Shown piece by piece: positions 1 to 5,680 of a stretch of DNA of 20,076 nt. Source of the stretch: a virus. The stretch covers positions 1-20,076 of the IMG/VR virus record IMGVR_UViG_3300044729_002524. The stretch is one strand, 5' to 3'. The notes under the pieces are model-generated. The model saw only the letters and a program-made list of their open reading frames with translations. It did no database searches and was not told where the DNA came from. Both the position numbers and the translations under genes were made by a program. Within the stretch, counting starts at the first letter, position 1. Every line of letters begins with the position of its first letter.

Positions 1-42
1 CCCCGCCTGCCCCTGCCCCCGCTTGCCTGCCCCCGCCTGCCC
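1..42. repeat. C-rich tandem repeat at the window edge
   Basis: The stretch is almost pure C with interspersed TGC and GCC. The 12-mer CCCCGCCTGCCC occurs at 1-12 and again at 31-42, a 30-bp period, so the window may start inside a longer array. On the minus strand it gives five runs of three or more G within 42 nt, enough to allow a G-quadruplex. No coding sense is evident. The composition contrasts sharply with the AT-rich phage genes downstream. Confidence 0.6.
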
Positions 43-44
43 GG

Positions 45-110
45 TGTTTTACCCCTAAAACTTCCCTGGTCTCAAGTGCGCCAAAACGGCTCATGTTTTA
101 CCCCTAAAAC
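45..110. repeat. Two copies of a short inverted repeat (operator-like)
   Basis: TGTTTTACCCCTAAAAC occurs identically at 45-61 and 94-110. Each copy is an inverted repeat with arms GTTTTA and TAAAAC around a CCCC centre. Identical palindromic sites 49 bp apart suggest paired binding sites for a dimeric regulator, or replication-region sites. No adjacent gene shows which. There is no T-tract after the arms, so a terminator is unlikely. Confidence 0.5.
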
Positions 111-275
111 AAAACGCTTTTAAATCCGTTTTAAGCCTCGCGAAACGCCTGTCCGCTGTCAGGGTATTCCCCCCCCGTTACAAAACACCGAAAACACAGC
201 AAAACCCCAATGTTTATCGTTAACGTGGCACCGGAAAAAAAAACCAATCAGAATGCGCCTATTGGGCGTTTAAAC

Positions 276-440
276 CGTGCCAAGTTCCCGAAAAGTGAAC
301 TTTTCTTCAAGAAAAGTGTCTGCGGTGGCCGAATTCGATGCCTTGGCATAGAACCTGCCCGACAGGAACCGTGCCAAGTTACCTACTCATTTTGCGTGCC
401 AAGTTCGGCAATTTTGCGCGATTCAAGAACCGTGCCAAGT
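276..440 (+). repeat. Four iteron-like direct repeats
   Basis: CGTGCCAAGT occurs four times on the + strand, starting at 276, 370, 395 and 431. Three copies are preceded by AAC, giving AACCGTGCCAAGT, and three are followed by a further T. An inverted core (CCTTGGCA) lies at 341-348. Start-to-start distances are 94, 25 and 36 bp, so this is not a simple tandem array. The cluster ends about 40 bp before the 478-506 promoter, so the repeats could be regulator sites for it. They could equally be replication iterons. No replication initiator gene is visible in the window. Confidence 0.55.
299..317. repeat. Near-perfect 19-bp palindrome
   Basis: ACTTTTCTT (299-307) and AAGAAAAGT (309-317) are exact reverse complements around a single C at 308. 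The palindrome lies between the first and second iteron-like repeats. It has no T-tract and no flanking gene, so a protein binding site is more likely than a terminator. Confidence 0.45.
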
Positions 441-477
441 CGCTGCCCTGGTCTAAAACTTTTTTTTATTTTTGTGC

Positions 478-506
478 TTGACACCCCCTTTTTGAAATGG
501 TACAAT
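478..506 (+). promoter_or_regulatory. Near-consensus sigma70 promoter
   Basis: TTGACA at 478-483 and TACAAT at 501-506 are separated by exactly 17 bp, which matches the sigma70 consensus at 11 of 12 positions. The predicted transcription start is near 513. No ORF with plausible protein sequence follows before 840, so its product may be a non-coding or leader RNA. The four CGTGCCAAGT repeats lie directly upstream. Confidence 0.75.
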
Positions 507-517
507 TCCCGCCGTTT

Positions 518-543
518 GGGGGCGCGCGGGGGGGCCCTTTTTT
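518..543 (+). terminator. GC-rich hairpin plus T-run directly after the promoter
   Basis: GGGC (520-523) can pair with GCCC (534-537), and six T follow at 538-543. The hairpin would lie at the very 5' end of any transcript from the 478-506 promoter. Alternative pairing of CGCC (510-513) with GGCG (521-524) is possible, so an attenuator-like switch is conceivable. The stem is short, and the G-rich tract could form other structures. Confidence 0.3.
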
Positions 544-717
544 CATTCTCCCCTCTTCAATTTTATTCTTCTAATAAACCAAATAAAAAAATTCGGGGCG
601 GCTATTCTTTTCTATAGGTCTTTTAAGTTACATAATAAAAAAACAAACACACACCCCCCTTTTTTAATTTCTTTAATCTCTTTAAATAACAATAACAAAA
701 ATAAAGATAAAAAAAAT

Positions 718-748
718 CCCCAAGCCTTTTCTTTCTTAGGGGTCTTTT
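718..748 (+). terminator. Terminator-like hairpin
   Basis: CCCCAAG (718-724) pairs with CTT-A-GGGG (735-742), leaving one bulged A at 738, and a TCTTTT run follows at 743-748. It would end a transcript from the 478-506 promoter before the beta-barrel gene. The single bulge makes it weaker than the terminators at 1560 and 14254. Confidence 0.45.
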
Positions 749-802
749 AATATACAATCTTCTAAGCAAATGAAGAGGAGGCGCCCTCGCCGCAAAAAAA
801 AC

Positions 803-830
803 TTGACAAAACAAAAAAAAGTGTAAAAAT
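803..830 (+). promoter_or_regulatory. Promoter of the beta-barrel gene
   Basis: A perfect TTGACA lies at 803-808. The -10 is AAAAAT at 825-830, a weak hexamer but preceded by TG at 822-823 (extended -10), with a 16-bp spacer. The predicted start is near 837, only a few bases before the ATG at 840, so the mRNA would have almost no leader. An AGAAG-like element (833-837) sits too close to the ATG to act as a normal ribosome binding site. Confidence 0.6.
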
Positions 831-839
831 AGAAGAGCT

Positions 840-1538
840 ATGAATACACTATTCAAAATTGCACTATTAATTGCAACACTAACTACAGCGGCCTTTGCCC
901 AAAATGCCCCGGTTCGCGCCTCTTTTGAGGCCGGGTACACCTCAACGTACCTCGTGAACGGCTTGTCTCGTACCAAGGCTACTCCTTTTGCAGGAGTTGG
1001 CCTAGGTTCAACATACTATGGGGTTGATGTAGGAGTGTCTGGAACGATTCTCCCAGTTAGCGAGAATCTCGATGAAAGCCACTGGGCTTTCAATGTAGGA
1101 AAGGGTTTTCAACTCTTTGAGGGCGTAACGTTGCGCACAGATGGCTCAGTAATCCGTCACCAAGCTGGCGACCCGAATATTCCAAACTCCACAGAAGCAA
1201 ACATAAAGGTTGCTCTTCAGAACGATTTCTTTACTCCCTATGCCAAGGCAGTATACGACATTAATCTAGAGCAATATGGATATGGCGTCGGCATTGAGCG
1301 CCCAACCAGCGTGTTTGGTTGGTTTACTGCTACTCCTGCTTTGGAGTACGTTAAGCTCAGCGACTCTGCTAGTGCTATTGCTAAGCTTGGGGTAAGCCGC
1401 ACATTCTTTGAGCATCTAACAGCCTTTGCTGAAGTTACTTATATCAAGAATGACTTTGATGTCTCTGCATTTAACTTCGCTCGCAAGGAGTTGGATGGCG
1501 AGGTAGTGGGTGCTGGTGGTTTGCGCTGGACCTTCTAA
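840..1538 (+). CDS. Outer-membrane beta-barrel (porin-like) protein
   Basis: 232 residues. Residues 1-20 form a signal peptide: K6, a hydrophobic core, then AFA before Gln21, a good signal peptidase I site. The mature part alternates short polar and hydrophobic or aromatic stretches, as in membrane beta strands, and ends in Arg-Trp-Thr-Phe. A C-terminal aromatic residue is the usual recognition signal for the BAM complex. The segment around residues 30-65 (Y-x-S-x-Y, G-L-S, then YYGVDVGV) recalls small TorF-type putative porins, a resemblance from memory. It has its own promoter and terminator, so it is transcribed separately from the phage operon, and it is more GC-rich than its right-hand neighbours, which hints at capture from a bacterium. 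In a phage it might alter the lysogen surface, for example for receptor masking or uptake. That role is inferred. Confidence 0.75.
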   Translation: MNTLFKIALLIATLTTAAFAQNAPVRASFEAGYTSTYLVNGLSRTKATPFAGVGLGSTYYGVDVGVSGTILPVSENLDESHWAFNVGKGFQLFEGVTLRTDGSVIRHQAGDPNIPNSTEANIKVALQNDFFTPYAKAVYDINLEQYGYGVGIERPTSVFGWFTATPALEYVKLSDSASAIAKLGVSRTFFEHLTAFAEVTYIKNDFDVSAFNFARKELDGEVVGAGGLRWTF

Positions 1539-1559
1539 TCTAATATAAATAACTTAAAT

Positions 1560-1598
1560 AAACCCCTAGGTGTAAAAACTTAGGGGTTTTTTGTTTTT
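1560..1598 (+). terminator. Intrinsic terminator after the beta-barrel gene
   Basis: AAACCCCTA (1560-1568) pairs perfectly with TAGGGGTTT (1581-1589). The stem can extend inward through G-U, G-C and T-A pairs to about 12 bp. A T-rich tract follows to 1598. It isolates the beta-barrel gene from the phoH gene. Confidence 0.85.
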
Positions 1599-1602
1599 CT
1601 TA

Positions 1603-1608
1603 TATAAT
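1603..1608 (+). promoter_or_regulatory. TATAAT box 7 nt before the phoH start
   Basis: A perfect TATAAT lies at 1603-1608, just after the terminator, with 7 nt before the ATG at 1616. Transcription would begin at or next to the A of the start codon, giving a leaderless mRNA. No convincing -35 is seen at the usual distance, and there is no Shine-Dalgarno sequence. Confidence 0.5.
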
Positions 1609-1615
1609 AGCTTTA

Positions 1616-2344
1616 ATGTCAAAACAAGATAAGTCCCCAAAGATTCTTCAAAGAGACAAATTTAAAGAAGAAATAAAGATCAGAGAACTCAATTGGACAG
1701 ACAAACAAAAAGCCTTTATTGATATTGCCCTGAATAAAGATATAAAGATGATGTTTATTAGCGGCCCCGCCGGGTCGTCTAAGACATTATTAAGTATTTA
1801 TTGCGCGCTCCAATTGATTAAAGATAAGAGAGTTAGCGACATTATGTATATTAGGTCTCCAGTAGAGAGCAGCGATAGCAAAATTGGTTTCTTGCCCGGA
1901 GATGCAGATGAAAAACTAAAGTATTATAACTTGCCATTCGCAGACAAACTAGAAGAGCTTTTATCTAAGCAATATATTGAAGCATTAAATAATCAAGGCC
2001 GCCTTCAGAGTCATCCGTTGTCATTCGTACGCGGTATGAGCTGGAACTGCAAGGCTATTATTCTTGATGAAGCGCAGAATTGCACTCAAAAAGAAATAGT
2101 GACCCTTATGACAAGAGTCGGAGAGTTTAGTAAGTGTTTTATTCTCGCTGATCCTGACCAATCAGACTTGGGAAATGGCAAGTCTGGCGGCTTTGAAAAG
2201 TTGCAAACAATCTTTGGCGACGAGGAGAGCAAAGAAAAGGGAATTTATTCTTTCCACTTTACTGAAGACGATATTAAACGAAGCGATCTAGTAAAATTCA
2301 TAGTGAAGAAACTAAAAGTTCTTTCTCCAACCGTTCGCGTATAA
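1616..2344 (+). CDS. phoH: PhoH-like P-loop ATPase
   Basis: 242 residues, a typical length for phage PhoH proteins that consist of the ATPase domain alone. The Walker A motif GPAGSSKT is at residues 50-57. The family signature follows at about 80-100 (RSPVE, then GFLPGD and EK), and Walker B (IILDEAQN) is at 148-155. ADPDQSD at 178-184 fits the conserved sensor region. PhoH proteins are ATPases probably acting on RNA. They are common in aquatic phages, and their role in infection is unsettled. The gene lies between a strong terminator and a convergent small gene whose 3' end overlaps it by 33 bp. The start is supported by the TATAAT 7 nt upstream. Confidence 0.88.
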   Translation: MSKQDKSPKILQRDKFKEEIKIRELNWTDKQKAFIDIALNKDIKMMFISGPAGSSKTLLSIYCALQLIKDKRVSDIMYIRSPVESSDSKIGFLPGDADEKLKYYNLPFADKLEELLSKQYIEALNNQGRLQSHPLSFVRGMSWNCKAIILDEAQNCTQKEIVTLMTRVGEFSKCFILADPDQSDLGNGKSGGFEKLQTIFGDEESKEKGIYSFHFTEDDIKRSDLVKFIVKKLKVLSPTVRV

Positions 2345-2608
2345 ATATTTTGTTAAAGTTGCCGCGAACTTACGAACATTCTTCTCTGATTTATCCCAAA
2401 AGAAAGCATGAGCAAACTCTTCAATAGTAACAGACATCTCTCTTCGCGGCAAGAGAGAGACTTCTATAAATATTTGAGGTTGCTCGTTCCCAGGAGAGTC
2501 ACACAATCCTTCAGCCTTGTCCCTAGCTGGGATTTTTATTTTACTTACAGAATATTCTATGCCTTTATCGGTTTTAAATTTGAAACTTTTAGTAGTTTTT
2601 TTAGGCAT
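2312..2608 (-). CDS. Small protein resembling a degenerate HExxH phage metallopeptidase
   Basis: 98 residues, the only gene I accept on the minus strand. The N-terminal third is basic (MPKKTTKSFKFK). Residues 34-48 (G-x-CDSP followed by a strand) and 60-95 (E-E-F-A-H, then WDKSE, ending NGWR) match a pattern I recall from small phage proteins with HExxH followed by WDxSE and GWR. Here Glu63 stands where the first His would be, giving EExxH at 63-67, so zinc binding or catalysis is doubtful. The 3' end overlaps phoH by 33 bp tail to tail. The 5' end is 19 bp from the divergent zinc-ribbon gene. A real gene is likely because codon sense and composition hold throughout; the function is unknown. 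Confidence 0.65.
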   Translation of the reverse strand: MPKKTTKSFKFKTDKGIEYSVSKIKIPARDKAEGLCDSPGNEQPQIFIEVSLLPRREMSVTIEEFAHAFFWDKSEKNVRKFAATLTKYLYANGWRKNF

Positions 2609-2627
2609 ATTGTGTATAATTATTAAT
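2609..2627. promoter_or_regulatory. 19-bp divergent promoter region
   Basis: Only 19 bp separate the ATG of the minus-strand gene (2608) from the ATG at 2628. A TATAAT at 2615-2620 stands 7 nt before the + start, the same spacing as at phoH. On the minus strand, TATACA (2617-2612) and AATAAT (2624-2619) are candidate -10 boxes. Both promoters must overlap, or their -35 regions must lie inside the opposite gene. Neither gene has room for a normal Shine-Dalgarno leader. Confidence 0.5.
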
Positions 2628-3014
2628 ATGAAGATCTACTGTCAAAAATGTGGTAATGCAACTGAATATTCCTTTGATAAACCAAAGTTTTGTTCTGGCT
2701 GCGGTTCTAGTTTTGTTATTGCTTCTTCTTTCATTCCGAAAACAGCTAAGCCTGTTATTAAAATTACACATAATGAATCAGAAGAAGAAATTTCAGTAGA
2801 AAAAGTACCGCATCTTGATAAATTAGATTTTGAGATAAACGTAAACTCTGCTAAAGGAATAAGACTTAACAACTTGATAGGTACTCACAATGGTCAAGCT
2901 ACGGAGACGACAACCTTCAGTAGTCAAAAGATAAACAAAGAACAGGCTATGGAAGATTTTAAACGAGAAGCAGGTCATTACCCAGCTCGACAATCAATGA
3001 ATGAAGAAGAATAA
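2628..3014 (+). CDS. Zinc-ribbon protein of unknown function
   Basis: 128 residues. The N terminus holds a compact zinc ribbon, C5-x2-C8 and C22-x2-C25, followed by an acidic, low-complexity region and no second recognisable domain. The ATG at 2628 is preferred because the zinc ribbon begins at residue 5 and a TATAAT lies 7 nt upstream. A longer in-frame start at 2517 would run through the antisense gene with no supporting motif. The last 14 bp overlap the sigma-like gene, suggesting co-translation and perhaps a related role in transcription. This link is inferred from position only. Confidence 0.75.
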   Translation: MKIYCQKCGNATEYSFDKPKFCSGCGSSFVIASSFIPKTAKPVIKITHNESEEEISVEKVPHLDKLDFEINVNSAKGIRLNNLIGTHNGQATETTTFSSQKINKEQAMEDFKREAGHYPARQSMNEEE

Positions 3015-3681
3015 ATTAAAATTCGAAAATTACATTGAATTAATCAATTTAGAAATAGCAAAGCGGAAAAATAAATGGACACTTACTGCTATTAACTGGA
3101 TGGGTTTCGAAGACGTTTCGCAAATCATAATTTCTCATATATATAAAAAATGGAGTCTCTATGACGAAAAGAAGCCTTTGCTCCCTTGGATAAACAGAAT
3201 CATCTCCAATCAAATAAAGAATTTAATTAGGAATAACTACGGAAATTATACTCGTCCTTGCTTAAAGTGCGCAGCTTCCATAGGCGAAAATGAATGCAAA
3301 ATTTACGGTAAGCAAGAAAAATCTTGTCCACTATACGATAATTGGATAAAAACTAAAAAGAATGCTTACGATTTAAAAATGACATTATCCATAGAAGACC
3401 ATTCTCGTGAAATAAATAATCAATCAATAGAGCAGTGCGACATCGCGAAAGCTTCGGTCAGTCTTCATGAAAAAATGAAAAAAATTCTTAAGCCAATAGA
3501 ATGGAAGGTCTATGACTTACTATACATCCAGAATAAAACAGAAGAACATATCTGCAAAAATTTAAATTTTAAGTACGACAAGAAAGCTAAGACTACTTAC
3601 AATAAACAGCTTAGGAATATCCAAAAGAATATAATTAAAAAAGCTAAACAATGTTTACTTAATGGAGAAATAGACCTATGA
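3001..3681 (+). CDS. Sigma-70-family-like factor with Cys-rich insert
   Basis: 226 residues. Residues 31-85 look like sigma region 2: an EDVSQ start, then a helix ending PWINRIISNQIKNLIRN, the pattern of the core-binding and -10 recognition helices. Residues 155-218 look like region 4, with a helix-turn-helix and a basic C-terminal helix. Between them is a Cys-rich insert (C87, C90, C99, C109) that could bind zinc and is absent from standard ECF factors. I recall similar inserts in phage sigma-like proteins, but this is unverified. It probably directs the host RNA polymerase to late phage promoters. The gene overlaps its upstream neighbour by 14 bp and the downstream one by 4 bp (ATGA), so translation is coupled. 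Confidence 0.65.
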   Translation: MKKNKLKFENYIELINLEIAKRKNKWTLTAINWMGFEDVSQIIISHIYKKWSLYDEKKPLLPWINRIISNQIKNLIRNNYGNYTRPCLKCAASIGENECKIYGKQEKSCPLYDNWIKTKKNAYDLKMTLSIEDHSREINNQSIEQCDIAKASVSLHEKMKKILKPIEWKVYDLLYIQNKTEEHICKNLNFKYDKKAKTTYNKQLRNIQKNIIKKAKQCLLNGEIDL

Positions 3682-4766
3682 ATGAAATAAACCTCTCTCA
3701 AGAACAAAAAGATTTAATAATTAGTACTTGGAACAGCCGGAAAGACAACCCGCCTAGCTTGCAAGAGTTAACTCAAATTATTTTCCCAGATGTCCCGGAT
3801 ATAGATGGGCGTAGTAAGTATGGCAAAGCTGTAAAAAATTTTATAGCTTCAAGAGAAATAAAAATAAAAACTAAGAGCGAATACACTCCAAAAAATAGAA
3901 TTGATTTCACTCAAGACCAAAAAGATTTTATCGCTAATAACGCCTCTTCTATGACAGCTGTAGACTTGGCAAGAGATCTTTTTAATAATTATAGTTTAAC
4001 TAATCTTTCTATTGAAGCTCGTAGCATCCAAGAATATTTAGACACTCTTCCTAAGCAAATTCAATCAAACACATCAGATAGGGAAGACGAGCAAGGCGAA
4101 TACAAACCACCCAAAAATTTAGAAAGAGCCTTAGTAAGAGTTAATAGGTTTGTTCTCAACGGACTAGACAAAGATAAGCTGACGTTTAAACAAAAAAAAG
4201 ATTTAACTTCTCTTATATCTTATCTGCATACTTTTAGATTTCTTCATCAAATCAGCACCTATTTAACGCAACAAGATAGAGAGCTATTCGAAAGCAGTTT
4301 TATAAGATACTCTTACGACAAAGGGGATTTAACTCAAGAAGAAGTTGATCAATACATTATTCTAGCAACAGAAGTTGTAATTTCCGCAAACATTCAACGA
4401 ACAATACAAACCCTTCAAGAGCAAATTGACATGGAAATGTCTTCTGGCAACAGGATCCCAATGCCATTAATAGAAGCGGTAACTTCTGCTCGGACAGAAT
4501 ACAATCAGTGCGTTACTCGTCAGCAAAAACTTCTTAATGATCTAAAAATCAAGAGAAGTGAAAGGCTTTCTAATCTTGTTAAAGAAAACGCATCTATCCT
4601 TAATCTTGTTCAAATGTGGAAAGACGAAGACTCTAGAAAAGAAATGATAAAAATGGCAGATATGAGACGAGAAGTCTTAAAAACTGAAATTGGTCGTTTA
4701 TCTTCCATGGACGACGTGAAAGCTAGAATCTTTGGTTTAACAGAAGAGGAGGTTCTAGATGGTTAA
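3678..4766 (+). CDS. Helix-turn-helix protein, possible small terminase
   Basis: 362 residues. The N terminus has two related helical units, residues 4-57 and 75-122. Each begins with a similar phrase (NLSQEQKDLI and DFTQDQKDFI) and both resemble winged or helix-turn-helix DNA-binding modules. The remainder is highly helical and charged, with possible coiled coil at about 240-340. The start overlaps the sigma-like gene by ATGA, with GGAG about 10 nt upstream. The end overlaps the nuclease gene by 8 bp. A DNA-binding protein two genes before TerL is in the place of a small terminase subunit. That is inference from position, and a transcription or replication regulator is also possible. Confidence 0.5.
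   Translation: MNEINLSQEQKDLIISTWNSRKDNPPSLQELTQIIFPDVPDIDGRSKYGKAVKNFIASREIKIKTKSEYTPKNRIDFTQDQKDFIANNASSMTAVDLARDLFNNYSLTNLSIEARSIQEYLDTLPKQIQSNTSDREDEQGEYKPPKNLERALVRVNRFVLNGLDKDKLTFKQKKDLTSLISYLHTFRFLHQISTYLTQQDRELFESSFIRYSYDKGDLTQEEVDQYIILATEVVISANIQRTIQTLQEQIDMEMSSGNRIPMPLIEAVTSARTEYNQCVTRQQKLLNDLKIKRSERLSNLVKENASILNLVQMWKDEDSRKEMIKMADMRREVLKTEIGRLSSMDDVKARIFGLTEEEVLDG
4745..4752 (+). promoter_or_regulatory. Strong ribosome binding site for the nuclease gene
   Basis: AGAGGAGG ends 6 nt before the ATG at 4759 and lies inside the end of the preceding gene. It is one of the few strong Shine-Dalgarno sequences in the window and fixes the start at 4759. Confidence 0.75.
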
Positions 4767-5679
4767 ATGTAAAATTTGTAATTTAGAATTTGAAACGGAG
4801 AAGTCTTTTCATGGACATCTTAAGTCTCACCAATTAAGAATGGTAGAATATTACCAGACTTATGAGCCTAGGTACGATTTATGTTCTGGAGAATTAATAA
4901 ACTTTAAAAATAAAGATTATTATTTCTCTAATGATTTTAATAATAAAGTCTCCATGAAAAAATGGCTAAAGCTACAAGATTCAGCCGTTCAAAAAGAATA
5001 TTTAAAAAAATTTCTCTCGCAAAGAAAAGAAAAGCACAACTTAACTTATACTCCTACGGAAGTAGAGCTTCGCTCTATTACTAGCCCTCCAATTCCTTAT
5101 TATCACAGTCTTTTCTCTGATTATTATAGTCTTTGTAGCGAAATTGGTTTTAGAAACAAATACCAATACCCAAAAGGAGAGCTTGAATCAGAAATAAAAC
5201 AAGGCTTCAAGATATTTATTGATACTAGAGAGCAGATGCCTCTTGTTATTGACTATCCGACAGAAGTTAAAGGCTTAAAGTTTGGAGACTACGCCATTAA
5301 TGATCCAGAAAACAAATGCTATATCGAAAGAAAATCTATCTCTGATTTTATTGGCACAATGAGTGGTGGATACGAAAGATTTTGCCGCGAAATAGAAAGA
5401 TCAATAGCAGCAGAAGCTAATCTAATTGTGTTGATAGAACGCCCGCTTCAAGAGTGTTTAAGCTTTCAGTATCTCAATTACGTTTCCAAAAAAATCAAAG
5501 TCACTCCAGAGTTTGTTTTCTTCAATGTCAGAGAATTGATTCAGAAATATAATAATGTGCAATTCTTATTTGTAGATGGCAGAGAAGAATCTGTAAGAGT
5601 AATGAAAAAAATATTTTTTAGCAGCGGAGAGTATAAAAAATATGATTTGCAATTAATGTACGATTTAAACATGTTGTAA
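4759..5679 (+). CDS. C2H2 zinc finger fused to ERCC4-type nuclease
   Basis: 306 residues. A classic C2H2 finger opens the protein: C4-x2-C7-x12-H20-x3-H24. A linker of about 120 residues leads to an ERCC4-type nuclease domain from about 151. This shows the DTRE strand (155-158), GDY (176-178) and the catalytic signature E190-R191-K192-x3-D196, all expected for XPF/Mus81-type structure-selective endonucleases. The key acidic residues are present, so it is probably active. Likely substrates are branched or flapped DNA in replication or recombination intermediates. Its place next to TerL suggests clearing branches before packaging, a job done in T4 by an unrelated resolvase. This last point is inference. 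Confidence 0.8.
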   Translation: MVKCKICNLEFETEKSFHGHLKSHQLRMVEYYQTYEPRYDLCSGELINFKNKDYYFSNDFNNKVSMKKWLKLQDSAVQKEYLKKFLSQRKEKHNLTYTPTEVELRSITSPPIPYYHSLFSDYYSLCSEIGFRNKYQYPKGELESEIKQGFKIFIDTREQMPLVIDYPTEVKGLKFGDYAINDPENKCYIERKSISDFIGTMSGGYERFCREIERSIAAEANLIVLIERPLQECLSFQYLNYVSKKIKVTPEFVFFNVRELIQKYNNVQFLFVDGREESVRVMKKIFFSSGEYKKYDLQLMYDLNML

Positions 5680-5680
5680 T

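Larger units (their letters stand above)
513..750 (+). ncRNA. Candidate non-coding transcript between promoter and terminator
   Basis: This interval starts at the predicted start of the 478-506 promoter and ends at the 718-748 terminator-like hairpin. It has no convincing coding sequence: the open frames across it are low-complexity and rich in rare combinations. It begins with a GC-rich segment and continues as a largely unstructured A/T- and C-rich tail. The element GGTCTTTTAA occurs at 617-626 and again at 741-750. I recognise no RNA family. It could also be an untranslated leader of the downstream beta-barrel gene. Confidence 0.25.

Noticed and set aside
210-617. 135-codon + ORF
   Set aside because: It runs across iteron-like repeats, the promoter and the GC-rich hairpin, its product has no domain sense, and there is no ribosome binding site.
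770-826. Small ORF encoding an 18-residue Arg/Lys-rich peptide after a TACAAT box (753-758)
   Set aside because: It contains the -35 of the beta-barrel promoter, lacks a Shine-Dalgarno, and its composition follows from A-rich DNA; a real leader peptide cannot be supported.
623-976. 117-codon minus ORF
   Set aside because: It overlaps the start of the beta-barrel gene antisense and its product is Leu/Lys/Phe-rich low complexity, as expected from reverse reading of A/T-rich DNA.
2517-2627. Longer start for the zinc-ribbon gene at 2517
   Set aside because: The extension is antisense to the 98-residue gene and rich in hydrophobic residues without a motif; the 2628 start has a better promoter and a standard zinc ribbon at its N terminus.
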